DNA of 64,000 nucleotides from Flavobacterium potami. Its GTDB lineage: Bacteria; Bacteroidota; Bacteroidia; Flavobacteriales; Flavobacteriaceae. The notes below the pieces were generated by a model that had not been told where the DNA came from, did no database searches, and saw nothing but the letters and a program-made list of their open reading frames with translations. This document shows, in pieces, positions 34,437 to 43,802 of the stretch. The DNA lies in NCBI RefSeq assembly GCF_020026915.1, contig NZ_JAINUY010000006.1, positions 310,001 to 374,000 of the forward strand, read 5' to 3'. Within the stretch, counting starts at the first letter, position 1. Each line of letters begins with the position of its first letter. Made by a program: the position numbers and the translations under genes.

Positions 34437-36937
34437 GAAATGATGCAAAAACAACGACACTGGAAAACAAATTTCCTCTGCTGGCTGTGGAGAACAACTG
34501 CATATTGTCTAAAGATGCGGATATTACTGCCTGCTTTGAAGTGCGTCTGCCTGAACTGTTCACAGTAGCCTCTGCGGAATATGAAGCCATTCATTCTGCC
34601 TGGCATAAGGCAATTAAGACCCTGCCTGATTTTACGGTTATCCACAAACAGGACTGGTACATTAAGGAGAACTATGCACCCGATTTGACAATTGAAGACC
34701 AGAGCTTCCTATCAAAGTCTTACCAGTGCCATTTCAACGAACGTCCCTTCATGAACCATTACTGCTACCTGTTCCTTACCAAGACTTCTAAGGAAAGAAT
34801 GCGCATGCAGAGCAATTTCAGTTCGCTCTGCAAAGGTTCGCTAATACCAAAAGAAATCAGGAACAAGGAAATAATACATCGTTTTATGGAAGCGGTGGCG
34901 CAGTTTGAGCGTATCATGAACGATAGCGGTTTTGTGAGCCTGAAACGTCTGACCGAAGATGAAATTATCGGAAACGAAGACACGCATGGATTACTGGAGC
35001 AATACCTCACGCTGTCAAGAGAAGCCGGAACACCGATGCAGGACATCGCACTCGGAACGGAAGAAGTGCGTATCGGCAACAAAAGGTTAAGTCTGCATAC
35101 TTTATCAGACACAGACGACCTGCCGGGAACAGTATCGGCAGATACCCGTTTTGAAAAGCTATCTACCGACCGGAGCGATTGCCGTTTATCATTCGCCGCA
35201 CCAGTGGGCTTGTTGTTAAGCTGCAACCACATCTACAATCAGTATTTGTTTTTGGATAACAGCGAAGACAACCTGCAAAAGTTTGAGAAATCCGCAAGGA
35301 ATATGCACTCACTGGCCCGTTACAGCCGTGCCAATCAAATCAACAAAGAATGGATAGAGAAATATTTGAACGAAGCCCACAGCTTCGGGCTGTCATCCAT
35401 CCGTGCGCACTTCAACGTTATGGCATGGTCGGAAGACCCTACGGAACTCAAACAGCTAAAGAATGACTGCGGTAGTGCATTGGCTTTAATGGAGTGCAAG
35501 CCAAGGCATAACACTACTGACACAGCCACTTTGTATTGGGCAGGTATGCCCGGCAATGCAGGCGACTTTCCCAGTGAAGAGAGTTTTTACACTTTCATTG
35601 AGCCTGCACTGTGCTTCTTCACGGAAGAAACTAACTACCACAATTCGGCCTCGCCGTTTGGTATCAAGATGGCAGACCGACTGACTGGAAAGCCAATCCA
35701 TTTGGATATTTCCGATCTGCCGATGAAGCGGGGTATCATTACGAACCGGAACAAGTTCATACTTGGTCCGTCAGGTTCGGGTAAATCGTTCTTCACAAAC
35801 CATATGGTAAGACAGTATTATGAACAGGGTGCACATGTACTGCTGGTTGATACAGGTAATTCGTATCAGGGTTTATGCGAGCTTATTAAAGGTAAAACCA
35901 AAGGTGAGGATGGTGTTTATTTCACTTATACTGAAGACAACCCAATTGCATTTAACCCATTCTACACCGATGACGGCGTATTCGACATTGAAAAACGTGA
36001 AAGTATCAAAACCTTGATTCTCACACTCTGGAAGCGTGATGATGAACCGCCTACGCGCTCGGAAGAGGTTGCCCTTTCTAATGCGGTAAGCGGCTATATC
36101 GAACGTATCAAGGCTAATGATATTTACCCGTCATTTAATGGTTTCTATGAGTACGTCAAGGGCGACTACCGCAAAGTGTTGGAAGATAAACAGGTAAGGG
36201 AAAAAGACTTTGACATTGCCAACTTCCTGAATGTACTTGAACCCTATTACAAAGGCGGCGAATATGACTATCTGCTCAACTCCGATAAGCAGCTGGACCT
36301 GCTTTCCAAACGTTTTATCGTGTTTGAAATTGATGCGATCAAGGACCACAAAATCCTTTTCCCCATTGTGACAATCATCATTATGGAGGTGTTTATTAAT
36401 AAAATGCGCCGATTAAAAGGTATTCGTAAACTTATCCTCATAGAAGAGGCCTGGAAAGCGATTGCAAAGGAAGGGATGGCGGAATATATTAAGTATTTAT
36501 TTAAAACTGTAAGAAAATTCTTTGGAGAAGCAATTGTCGTAACCCAGGAGGTAGACGACATCATCCAGTCACCCATCGTAAAAGAGAGCATCATCAATAA
36601 TTCTGACTGCAAGATCCTTCTGGACCAGCGTAAGTATATGAACAAATTCGATGATATACAGGCGATGCTTGGGCTTACCGATAAAGAGAAAGGACAGGTT
36701 CTTTCCATCAATATGAACAATGATGCTTCAAGGTTGTATAAGGAAGTCTGGATAGGTTTGGGCGGCACCGAATCGGCGGTGTATGCTACCGAGGTGAGTT
36801 TGGCTGAATATCTCGCCTACACGACTGAAGAAACAGAAAAAATGGAAGTAATGCAGCTTGCTGCGGAACTCGACGGAAATGTAGAACTCGCCATTAAGCA
36901 TATCGCCATGCAGAGGCGGGACAAAGCAAATCAATAA
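34433..36937 (+). CDS. traG: TraG, VirB4-like conjugation ATPase
   Basis: The 834-residue protein has the VirB4/TraG plan: an N-terminal domain (about 1-400) and a C-terminal RecA-like ATPase with Walker A LGPSGSGKS (444-452), a Walker B segment RKLILIEEAW near 665 and a conserved VTQEVDD motif. It powers assembly of the pilus and secretion channel at the inner membrane. The gene is intact and of normal length, which supports a working transfer system. Confidence 0.93.
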   Translation: MRNDAKTTTLENKFPLLAVENNCILSKDADITACFEVRLPELFTVASAEYEAIHSAWHKAIKTLPDFTVIHKQDWYIKENYAPDLTIEDQSFLSKSYQCHFNERPFMNHYCYLFLTKTSKERMRMQSNFSSLCKGSLIPKEIRNKEIIHRFMEAVAQFERIMNDSGFVSLKRLTEDEIIGNEDTHGLLEQYLTLSREAGTPMQDIALGTEEVRIGNKRLSLHTLSDTDDLPGTVSADTRFEKLSTDRSDCRLSFAAPVGLLLSCNHIYNQYLFLDNSEDNLQKFEKSARNMHSLARYSRANQINKEWIEKYLNEAHSFGLSSIRAHFNVMAWSEDPTELKQLKNDCGSALALMECKPRHNTTDTATLYWAGMPGNAGDFPSEESFYTFIEPALCFFTEETNYHNSASPFGIKMADRLTGKPIHLDISDLPMKRGIITNRNKFILGPSGSGKSFFTNHMVRQYYEQGAHVLLVDTGNSYQGLCELIKGKTKGEDGVYFTYTEDNPIAFNPFYTDDGVFDIEKRESIKTLILTLWKRDDEPPTRSEEVALSNAVSGYIERIKANDIYPSFNGFYEYVKGDYRKVLEDKQVREKDFDIANFLNVLEPYYKGGEYDYLLNSDKQLDLLSKRFIVFEIDAIKDHKILFPIVTIIIMEVFINKMRRLKGIRKLILIEEAWKAIAKEGMAEYIKYLFKTVRKFFGEAIVVTQEVDDIIQSPIVKESIINNSDCKILLDQRKYMNKFDDIQAMLGLTDKEKGQVLSINMNNDASRLYKEVWIGLGGTESAVYATEVSLAEYLAYTTEETEKMEVMQLAAELDGNVELAIKHIAMQRRDKANQ

Positions 36938-36964
36938 TCATTAACATTTTAAAATTCAGAAACA

Positions 36965-37597
36965 ATGAAAAAAGTATTGTATCTGGTGTGCACGGCACTT
37001 ATGCTTGCCGCCGCACCGACAGCAAAAGCCCAATGGGTTGTAACCGATCCATCGAACCTGGCTTCAGGGATTATTAATTCTGCCAACGAAATCGTGCAGA
37101 CTTCTTCCACGGTATCGAATGTCTACAAAAATTTTCAGGAAGTGCAGAAAGTGTACAATCAGGGCAAAGAGTATTATGACAAGCTCAAAGCAGTGAGCAA
37201 TCTGGTAAAGGATGCCCGCAAGGTACAGCAGACTGTCCTGCTTGTCGGTGATGTATCAGAAATGTACGTGCAGAATTTCGGCAAGATGATGAACGATCCC
37301 AATTTCACACCGCAGGAACTGGCCGCGATCGGCAACGGGTATTCGGCGCTTCTCAATGAAAGCACCGAACTGCTGAAAGAACTCAAGCAGATCGTAACGG
37401 CTACAAACCTCTCGCTGAATGATAAGGAGCGTATGGATGTAATTGACCGTGTGTATAAGGAGGTCAAAGATTACCACAGTCTTGTGCGCTACTACACCAA
37501 CAAGAACATTTCTGTAAGCTATTTGAGAGCGAAAAAGAAAAACGATGCCAAGAGAGTTCTTGAACTCTACGGAACAGCTAATCAAAAATACTGGTAA
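36965..37597 (+). CDS. traI: TraI (DUF4141) transfer protein
   Basis: The 210-residue protein has a cleavable signal peptide (ending near AKAQ, residue 23) and a mature part dominated by long helices (VQTSSTVSNVYKNFQEVQKV and following). It matches DUF4141, named TraI in CTnDOT, and resembles VirB5-type minor pilus proteins in layout. It is unrelated to F plasmid TraI relaxase. The traJ start follows after two bases. Confidence 0.85.
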   Translation: MKKVLYLVCTALMLAAAPTAKAQWVVTDPSNLASGIINSANEIVQTSSTVSNVYKNFQEVQKVYNQGKEYYDKLKAVSNLVKDARKVQQTVLLVGDVSEMYVQNFGKMMNDPNFTPQELAAIGNGYSALLNESTELLKELKQIVTATNLSLNDKERMDVIDRVYKEVKDYHSLVRYYTNKNISVSYLRAKKKNDAKRVLELYGTANQKYW

Positions 37598-37599
37598 AA

Positions 37600-38595
37600 A
37601 TGGAATGGGATAACCTTCACGAACTCCTTCGGTCGCTGTACGATGATATGATGCCGCTTGCCGGTGATATGGCAGCTGTGGCTAAGGGACTGGCCGGACT
37701 GGGAGCGCTGTTCTATGTGGCATTAAAGGTGTGGCAGTCTTTAAGCCGTGCTGAACCAATAGATATGTTTCCCCTGCTGCGCCCGTTTGCTCTGGGACTG
37801 TGCATCATGTTTTTTCCGACCATGGTACTGGGAACCATCAATGCGGTACTAAGCCCCGTGGTTACAGGAACGCACGCCATACTGGAAGACCAGGTGCTTG
37901 ACCTGAACAAGCTGCAGCAGCAGAAAGACCAGCTGGAATATGAGGCAATGGTCAGAAATCCTGAAACTGCCTACATGGTATCAGACGAAGAGTTTGACAA
38001 AAAACTCGATGAATTGGGCTGGTCGCCATCTGACATTGGCACAATGGCGGGAATGTATATGGACCGCGGGGCTTACAAAATGGAGAAGGCCTTAAAGGAT
38101 TGGTTTCGCAATCTATTGGAAATACTCTTTCAGGCGGCGGCATTGGTTATTGATACCATACGTACGTTTTTCCTTATTGTCCTTTCCATACTGGGACCGA
38201 TAGCCTTCGCTATTTCTGTATGGGACGGCTTTCAGTCCACGCTCAGCCAGTGGTTCACAAGGTATATCAGTGTGTATTTATGGCTGCCTGTATCGGATCT
38301 TTTCAGTTCCATGCTGGCCAGAATACAATCACTTATACTCGAACGTGATATAGCAATGCTCTCTGACCCGACATTTATTCCGGATACATCAAATACTGTG
38401 TACATCATCTTTATGATTATTGGTATTGTCGGATACTTCACCATACCGACTGTAACGGGTTGGATAATCCAGGCGGGAGGCGCAGGAAACTTTACCCGAA
38501 ACGTTAACCAGACCGCAATGAAAGCAGGAAATATAGCTGGTGCGGGTGCTGGTTCCACAGTTGGAAACATCGGCGGCAAACTGATGAACAGGTAA
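37600..38595 (+). CDS. traJ: TraJ, VirB6-like polytopic membrane protein
   Basis: The 331-residue protein has about six hydrophobic segments, at roughly 23-40, 56-80, 175-210, 225-245, 268-290 and a weak last one, with a charged region near 105-160. It ends in a Gly/Ala-rich tail. This matches the TraJ family of Bacteroidetes elements, the VirB6-like part of the inner-membrane channel. Confidence 0.88.
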   Translation: MEWDNLHELLRSLYDDMMPLAGDMAAVAKGLAGLGALFYVALKVWQSLSRAEPIDMFPLLRPFALGLCIMFFPTMVLGTINAVLSPVVTGTHAILEDQVLDLNKLQQQKDQLEYEAMVRNPETAYMVSDEEFDKKLDELGWSPSDIGTMAGMYMDRGAYKMEKALKDWFRNLLEILFQAAALVIDTIRTFFLIVLSILGPIAFAISVWDGFQSTLSQWFTRYISVYLWLPVSDLFSSMLARIQSLILERDIAMLSDPTFIPDTSNTVYIIFMIIGIVGYFTIPTVTGWIIQAGGAGNFTRNVNQTAMKAGNIAGAGAGSTVGNIGGKLMNR

Positions 38596-38613
38596 ACAAT
38601 TAATTATTAAAAA

Positions 38614-39237
38614 ATGGAATTTAAAACCTTAAGAAATATCGAAAACAGTTTCAGGCAGATACGTTTATATGCCATCGTATTTGCAGTACTCTGTATTGGC
38701 GTGGCAGGATTTGCAGTGTGGAAATCGTACAGTTTTGCCAATGAACAGCGCCAGAAGATCTACGTACTGGATAATGGCAAATCCCTGATGCTTGCCTTGT
38801 CGCAGGATGCCAGCATCAACCGCCCGGTTGAGGCACGGGAACATGTCAGAAGGTTTCACGAGCTTTTCTTTACGCTGGCTCCTGATAAGAACGCAATCGA
38901 AAGCAATATGAGCAGGGCATTTAACCTTGCGGACAAAAGTGCTTTTGACTACTACAAGGACTTATCGGAAAAGGGCTATTACAGCAGGATCATCTCGGGG
39001 AATGTACAGCAGCGCATAGAAGTTGACAGTGTCGTGTGCAACTTCGACAAACATCCTTACTCGGTGCGAACCTATGCAAGACAATTTATCATCCGTTCGA
39101 GCAATGTGACCAGACGCAGCCTGATTACCTCGTGTTATCTGGTGAATTCCGTACGCTCTGACAACAATCCGCAGGGATTCAATATCGAAAAATTTGCAGT
39201 ACTGGAAAATAAAGATGTGGAAGTTATCGAACGTTAA
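38614..39237 (+). CDS. traK: TraK, VirB8-like protein
   Basis: The 207-residue protein has a short cytoplasmic start, one membrane helix (about 18-40) and a periplasmic domain of VirB8 size. It matches TraK of CTnDOT-type elements. It should bridge the inner membrane and the core complex. It is followed by an extra gene before traL. Confidence 0.87.
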   Translation: MEFKTLRNIENSFRQIRLYAIVFAVLCIGVAGFAVWKSYSFANEQRQKIYVLDNGKSLMLALSQDASINRPVEAREHVRRFHELFFTLAPDKNAIESNMSRAFNLADKSAFDYYKDLSEKGYYSRIISGNVQQRIEVDSVVCNFDKHPYSVRTYARQFIIRSSNVTRRSLITSCYLVNSVRSDNNPQGFNIEKFAVLENKDVEVIER

Positions 39238-39249
39238 AAATCTTTGGAT

Positions 39250-39681
39250 ATGAAGCAATCATTTGATTTAAACATGTTCGCCAAAACGATGACCGATAAA
39301 GGATACAACGGCTTTTTTCTCACGCAGGCTGGTTACCCAGGCAAAGTGAAAGACAGCATCAGCAGTTTCTTGGAGGCCTGCAGCAACGGCGCGGACAAAC
39401 CATTATTCCCAGGCTTTGTGACTTTAAATACCTATCTGGAATGGAATGGCGAAGATAAGCCAAAAGTAAGCTGTCATTTATGGGTGCAATATAGGAATGG
39501 CAATTTCGAAGTTCAGAAAATGAATATTGAAAAGACTGACCGGTACGGGCATTCACTGAAAAAACTGGAACTGACAGACCTGACAACGGAGTCGGTCCCG
39601 ACTGTAAAGGAGGCACTTGCCAAGATATCTGATACGCCGAAGGAGCAGCTTTCTGCTCGAAGAAAAGGTCTGGGAATGTAA
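39250..39681 (+). CDS. Unknown protein between traK and traL
   Basis: The ATG at 39250 gives 143 residues; a TTG two codons earlier (39244) is also possible. The protein is soluble with no membrane segment or signal, mixed alpha and beta pattern, and ends in SARRKGLGM, a basic glycine-containing tail that recalls the SKGRKM ends of two other ICE proteins. CTnDOT has no gene I know of here, so this is an insertion in the core operon or a flavobacterial variant. A transferred or accessory function is possible. Confidence 0.6.
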   Translation: MKQSFDLNMFAKTMTDKGYNGFFLTQAGYPGKVKDSISSFLEACSNGADKPLFPGFVTLNTYLEWNGEDKPKVSCHLWVQYRNGNFEVQKMNIEKTDRYGHSLKKLELTDLTTESVPTVKEALAKISDTPKEQLSARRKGLGM

Positions 39682-39703
39682 TAAGCACTAAAATAATTTA
39701 AGT

Positions 39704-39991
39704 ATGAAAAAGATACGAGCAGATATGGACAGCTACTTTGATAAGCTCGATAAGCGCTGGCGCGAACTGCCGGTTGACAGGCAGCACAAATATACACTCT
39801 GCCTGTTTGCGGGTTACCTGCTGCTTACTGCAGGGGTTATCGGCAAAGTTTGGTACGATGTATCGCAGTCCCACAACGATATGATCATTGAGCATATTGA
39901 GAACCCTGTCCTTAAAAAAAGTGAAATCCCTGCAAGATTGCAGGACTCAACAACAACAATTCTAAAAAATCAGATTTATGAAAGAAAATGA
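39704..39991 (+). CDS. traL: TraL (DUF3989) transfer protein
   Basis: The 95-residue protein has a cytoplasmic start, one membrane helix (about 29-48) and a periplasmic tail. It matches DUF3989/TraL, always found before traM. Relatives are sometimes mislabelled as nitrogen regulatory proteins. The stop lies inside the traM start region (14-base overlap). Confidence 0.83.
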   Translation: MKKIRADMDSYFDKLDKRWRELPVDRQHKYTLCLFAGYLLLTAGVIGKVWYDVSQSHNDMIIEHIENPVLKKSEIPARLQDSTTTILKNQIYERK

Positions 39992-41318
39992 GAACAAAAA
40001 GCCGGTTGTGCGGGTAACCGAAGGAAGCCCGCAGCAAACCGCTGATGTGCTGCATGACGGCACACAGACCAAAGCCGAAAAGCTTAAAAAGCCGCTTATA
40101 TTCCTTTTAATGGGTGTGGTATTTCTCGGCTGTATGTACCTGATATTTAAACCGTCTGAGGATAAAAAGACTATTGAGAATATTGGGCTGAATGATGCGG
40201 TGCCGCAGGCCACCGAACCGGTTATGCCGTCGGATAAAGGCAAGGCTTATGAGCAGGAAATGCTTGAACGCAAAGAGCAGGAAAAACGCAATGCGCTGAC
40301 AACGCTCTCCGACTATTGGAATTCCGAAGAAACCGACAAGCCTGCTGAAGTACAGCTTGCTGAAGATGAGCAAAACAATGATGGTTATCCGAACAATGGA
40401 AAAAGTTCGGGAAGGAATGGCAATTCAGCTTTGCACAGCTACCGAAATGCTCAGAGTACATTGGGTTCATTTTATCAGGATAACAATTCTGAAACAATGG
40501 AACTGCGCAGGCAGGTGGAGGAAATGAAAACAAAGCTGGCAGAGAAAGACGTGCCTCCTTTAGCTACGGTTGATGATCAATTGAAGCTCATGGAGAAATC
40601 CTATGAAATGGCGGCCAAATATCTTCCGCAAAATTCCAATACGGGTAATGCGTCTGCCGGCGGTAAGGCTCCAGGTACGGCAGGCACTAACCAGAAAGAA
40701 TATTTTGTGTCATTCACTCCTGTTGGGAAAAGTGCTGTTTCAGCCTTGTACCGTGAGCCTTCAGACAGCGCTTTTTTAGCCAATTATAGTGGAGAAAGGA
40801 ACCGTAGTTTTTATACCGCAGGTTCTGCTAAGCAGGAAATGCAGCCTAAAAACAGCATCAAAGCCTGCGTGCACGAAACCCAGACCGTTATTGGCGAAAC
40901 AGGCGTAAGGCTGCGCTTATTGGAGCCGGCCCAAACGCCGCAGCGTACCATCCCCAAAGGAACCATCGTAACGGCTAACGCCAAATTTCAAAATGGCAGG
41001 TTACAGCTGAAAGTTACCTCCATAGAGTTGGAGGGAAACATCATCCCAGTGGATATCACTATCTACGATCTGGACGGTCAGCAGGGCTTATACGTCCCGT
41101 ATTCGCCTGAAATGAATGCCCTTACTGAAATGGCGGGCAATATGAGCCAGACAGGGGGAACGAGTGTAATGCTCACGCAGAATGCAGGACAGCAGGCCGC
41201 CGCGGATCTCAGCCGGGGCGTGGTGCAGGGCATTTCGGGCTATTTCGCTAAAAAAGTACGGACGCCTAAGGTTACCCTTAAGGCCGGGCATCAGGTCTTC
41301 CTTCTATCTAAAAAATAA
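39978..41318 (+). CDS. traM: TraM, VirB10-like core-complex protein
   Basis: The 446-residue protein has a short cytoplasmic part, a membrane helix (about 37-55), a long charged periplasmic linker rich in Glu, Asn and Gln (60-240) and a C-terminal beta-rich domain (about 290-446) with the typical IPKGTIVTANAKF segment. It is the VirB10-like protein that spans the periplasm and forms the core complex with TraN and TraO. Confidence 0.88.
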   Translation: MKENENKKPVVRVTEGSPQQTADVLHDGTQTKAEKLKKPLIFLLMGVVFLGCMYLIFKPSEDKKTIENIGLNDAVPQATEPVMPSDKGKAYEQEMLERKEQEKRNALTTLSDYWNSEETDKPAEVQLAEDEQNNDGYPNNGKSSGRNGNSALHSYRNAQSTLGSFYQDNNSETMELRRQVEEMKTKLAEKDVPPLATVDDQLKLMEKSYEMAAKYLPQNSNTGNASAGGKAPGTAGTNQKEYFVSFTPVGKSAVSALYREPSDSAFLANYSGERNRSFYTAGSAKQEMQPKNSIKACVHETQTVIGETGVRLRLLEPAQTPQRTIPKGTIVTANAKFQNGRLQLKVTSIELEGNIIPVDITIYDLDGQQGLYVPYSPEMNALTEMAGNMSQTGGTSVMLTQNAGQQAAADLSRGVVQGISGYFAKKVRTPKVTLKAGHQVFLLSKK

Positions 41319-41343
41319 TGTTCAACTCAAATAAATTAAAACA

Positions 41344-42237
41344 ATGAAAAATCATTTAAAAAACTATTGGGCAGCCACCCTTTTGCTTGTCTCTGCTGTA
41401 ACATCTTATGCGCAGGAAAATAGGAAAACATCTCTTTCACTGGGCAGTATAGAACCCTATAAGATGGAAGTCACTTATGACAAAACTTCTCACCTGATAT
41501 TTCCGACCGCGGTGCGTTATGTGGACTTGGGAAGCGAATACCTGATTGCCGGAAAGGCTGAGGATGCAGAAAACGTACTTCGCGTTAAAGCAACCGTAAA
41601 GGATTTTGAGCCTGAAACGAACTTTTCGGTCATTACCAATGATGGACGTTTTTACAATTTTAGTGTGTGTTACAGTTCCTGTCCGCAGTCAATGTGCTAT
41701 AACCTGATCCTGATGCAGAAAGAAGCAGACAGAGCCAAAGGAAACGATGTGCTTTTTGAGGAATTGGGGAATAATTTGCCCTCACTGGCAGGCTTGCTAT
41801 TGGAAACAATTTACAAGAAAGATAAGCGCATTGTAAAACATATCGGGGCAAGGAGTTTCGGTATTCAGTTTATTCTCAAAGGCATTTACATCCACAACGG
41901 GAAATATTATTTCCATACGGAATTAAGGAATAAAACCAATGTGCCTTTCGAGATTGATTTTATCAATTTTAAAGTAGTGGATAAAAAGGTTGCCAAGCGT
42001 ACCGTAGTCCAGGAACATCCTTTAACGCCGTTGAGAACTTACAAGCCATTGGACGGTATTGCCGGAAAATCGACCGAACAAAATGTGTTCCTTTTAGACC
42101 AGTTTACCATTGCCGATGACAAGGTACTGCTGATTGAGATTTTCGAGAAGAACGGCGGCAGGCACCAGACACTACAGGTGGAAAATTCCGATTTAATCAA
42201 AGCCCGTTTGATTGACGATATGCACCTGAAATTTTAG
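41344..42237 (+). CDS. traN: TraN, VirB9-like core-complex protein
   Basis: The 297-residue protein has a signal peptide (cleavage near SYAQ, residue 23) and a beta-rich mature part with HLIFPTAVRYVDLGS, a phrase typical of Bacteroidetes TraN. It should lie in the periplasm and outer membrane with TraM. The start is preceded by ATTAAAACA, an A-rich leader common in this window. Confidence 0.88.
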   Translation: MKNHLKNYWAATLLLVSAVTSYAQENRKTSLSLGSIEPYKMEVTYDKTSHLIFPTAVRYVDLGSEYLIAGKAEDAENVLRVKATVKDFEPETNFSVITNDGRFYNFSVCYSSCPQSMCYNLILMQKEADRAKGNDVLFEELGNNLPSLAGLLLETIYKKDKRIVKHIGARSFGIQFILKGIYIHNGKYYFHTELRNKTNVPFEIDFINFKVVDKKVAKRTVVQEHPLTPLRTYKPLDGIAGKSTEQNVFLLDQFTIADDKVLLIEIFEKNGGRHQTLQVENSDLIKARLIDDMHLKF

Positions 42238-42257
42238 TAACCTTTTAAAGCAATAAT

Positions 42258-42818
42258 ATGAAAAAGTATATTTATACCGTGATGCTCGTCCTGATAGGCA
42301 TTACAGCTGCACAGGCACAAAGAATGCTGCCAAAACAGAAAGGAGTGGAAATAAGTACGGGTGTATTATCCGATGATAAAATCGGTAACGATTATTACAT
42401 CAGCGCAGCAATGACCGTAAACGGCAAAAATGGCAATTATCAGCTTTGGGCGTTGGAATATACTCACCAGTACCAAGACTACAAAGATCTCCGCATCCCG
42501 CAGGAAACCTATTCCGCAGAGGGCGGTTACAGCTTCTTTTTACTGGGCGATGCCCGAAAAAATATCACGCTTAATTTTGGGATAACTGGCGTGGTCGGTT
42601 ACGAAACCATCAACCGGGGCGAAGCAATGTTGTTTGACGGAGCGAAGATACTGAGCGAGGATAATTTCATTTACGGAGCAGGCGGCCGCCTCACTTTTGA
42701 AACCTATCTGTCAGACCGTTTTGTAATCGTCCTGCAAGGGCGTACAAAAGTCCTTTGGGGTACAGACCTGGAGGTGTTCCGACCGTCGGCAGGTGTGGGA
42801 TTAAGGTTTAACTTTTAA
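42258..42818 (+). CDS. traO: TraO outer-membrane-type protein
   Basis: The 186-residue protein has a signal peptide (about 1-20) and a mature part of alternating beta strands that ends in VGLRFNF, an aromatic end typical of outer-membrane beta-barrels. It matches TraO of CTnDOT-type elements and is placed in the usual position after traN. Confidence 0.85.
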   Translation: MKKYIYTVMLVLIGITAAQAQRMLPKQKGVEISTGVLSDDKIGNDYYISAAMTVNGKNGNYQLWALEYTHQYQDYKDLRIPQETYSAEGGYSFFLLGDARKNITLNFGITGVVGYETINRGEAMLFDGAKILSEDNFIYGAGGRLTFETYLSDRFVIVLQGRTKVLWGTDLEVFRPSAGVGLRFNF

Positions 42819-42830
42819 AACGTAAAATCG

Positions 42831-43280
42831 ATGACAGCAATATTCAATAAATTCAGAACGGGATTACTGCCATTTTATGTATTCCTGACAATCTTCACAG
42901 CTTTGGTTACTTTGGTATCTTGCAGCAAAGATGATCAACTCGAAATACAGAATGATTTTCCTTTTGAGGTCAACGTAATGCCGGTGCCCAAAGACATTGG
43001 CATCGGGCAGACCGCGGAAATACGCATAACCATACAGCGCAGAGGTAATTACGAAGGCACGCAGTATTATCTGCGTTATTTCCAGTTCGACGGGCAGGGT
43101 ACGTTAAGGTATTTCAATGATCCGCCGTACCTGCCCAATGATCTTTATCAATTACCACAGGAGCAGTTTCGTTTGTACTATACTTCCGCATCTGCCGTTT
43201 CACAGTCGTTTGATGTTTGGATTTCTGATAATTTCGGTAATGAAAAGCAGTTGACTTTTGATTTTAACAGCAGTGATTAG
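42831..43280 (+). CDS. traQ: TraQ (DUF3872) lipoprotein
   Basis: The 149-residue protein begins with a long lipoprotein signal (VTLVSC, Cys31) and has a beta-rich mature domain, the DUF3872 family called TraQ. It is the last gene of the tra operon and is followed by a terminator. The primase gene traP that normally lies between traO and traQ in CTnDOT is missing. Confidence 0.85.
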   Translation: MTAIFNKFRTGLLPFYVFLTIFTALVTLVSCSKDDQLEIQNDFPFEVNVMPVPKDIGIGQTAEIRITIQRRGNYEGTQYYLRYFQFDGQGTLRYFNDPPYLPNDLYQLPQEQFRLYYTSASAVSQSFDVWISDNFGNEKQLTFDFNSSD

Positions 43281-43328
43281 TGTTTGTACGTACTTAATAA
43301 CGGCATAAAAATTTCGCATTTTAAACTA

Positions 43329-43360
43329 CAGCCCGATAAGATCTTCGGGCTGTTTTATTT
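43329..43360 (+). terminator. Terminator of the tra operon
   Basis: CAGCCCGA (43329-43336) pairs with TCGGGCTG (43345-43352), loop of eight bases, followed by TTTTATTT. It ends transcription about 50 bases after traQ. Confidence 0.8.
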
Positions 43361-43392
43361 GCAATTTTTCAGAGTATTCTCTAATGTAAACA

Positions 43393-43423
43393 TTGGAATA
43401 CTGCATAAACGTTACTATATTTG
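43393..43423 (+). promoter_or_regulatory. Promoter of the small-RNA candidate
   Basis: TTG at 43393-43395 and TATATTTG at 43416-43423 with 20 bases between them match the Bacteroidetes promoter. The next gene starts only at 43803, so the transcript begins with about 370 untranslated bases or is a separate RNA. Confidence 0.6.
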
Positions 43424-43429
43424 CCGAAA

Positions 43430-43609
43430 TATAGAAAAACTCACATAGTGTTTTTGCTTAAGACTCGGTAACTGAAAAACTGGTAATTTTATAGACCTCG
43501 AGACAAATAAGTAAGGACGCTCATGCCATTGGCGTGGGCGCTCGCTTATTCGTGGTCGGGTATACCAGTGCCTCAGTTCCCATAAGTGCAGTGGTCTGCG
43601 CCATCTTTT
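43430..43609 (+). ncRNA. Candidate structured small RNA
   Basis: Downstream of the promoter at 43393-43423 there is no gene. The segment holds a 10-bp hairpin (CGCTCATGCC, loop ATT, GGCGTGGGCG, 43523-43545, two wobbles). Outer parts on either side (GACAAATAAG; CTTATTCGTGGTC) can extend it. The segment ends in a small GCAG/CTGC hairpin with GCCATC and a T run at about 43605-43611. Promoter, structure and T run make a small RNA of about 180 bases plausible. CTnDOT uses a small RNA, RteR, against tra expression; no homology is claimed. The alternative is a leader of the receiver gene at 43803. Confidence 0.45.
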
Positions 43610-43802
43610 TTATATTACACAGGCGCATAATGACACTCTTGTAAGAACACCTTTTGCAGTTATCGGTAAATAATCTTTAAAAACAGTTTATTTTACTTAC
43701 CGTAAAATATAGTTTTTAATTATTAACTATAGGACGTTAGTCCTATAAAGATTTATTGCCGTTTTTATTTCTATAATTTGTTGAATGTTTAAACTATGGT
43801 AA

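Noticed and set aside
33790..43280. traH and traP
   Set aside because: I looked for the CTnDOT genes traH and the primase gene traP; there is no room for traP between traO and traQ and no match to traH, so neither is reported.
43430..43609. Assigning the small-RNA candidate as RteR or 6S RNA
   Set aside because: No sequence match that I can recall supports either name; only promoter, structure and T run are visible.
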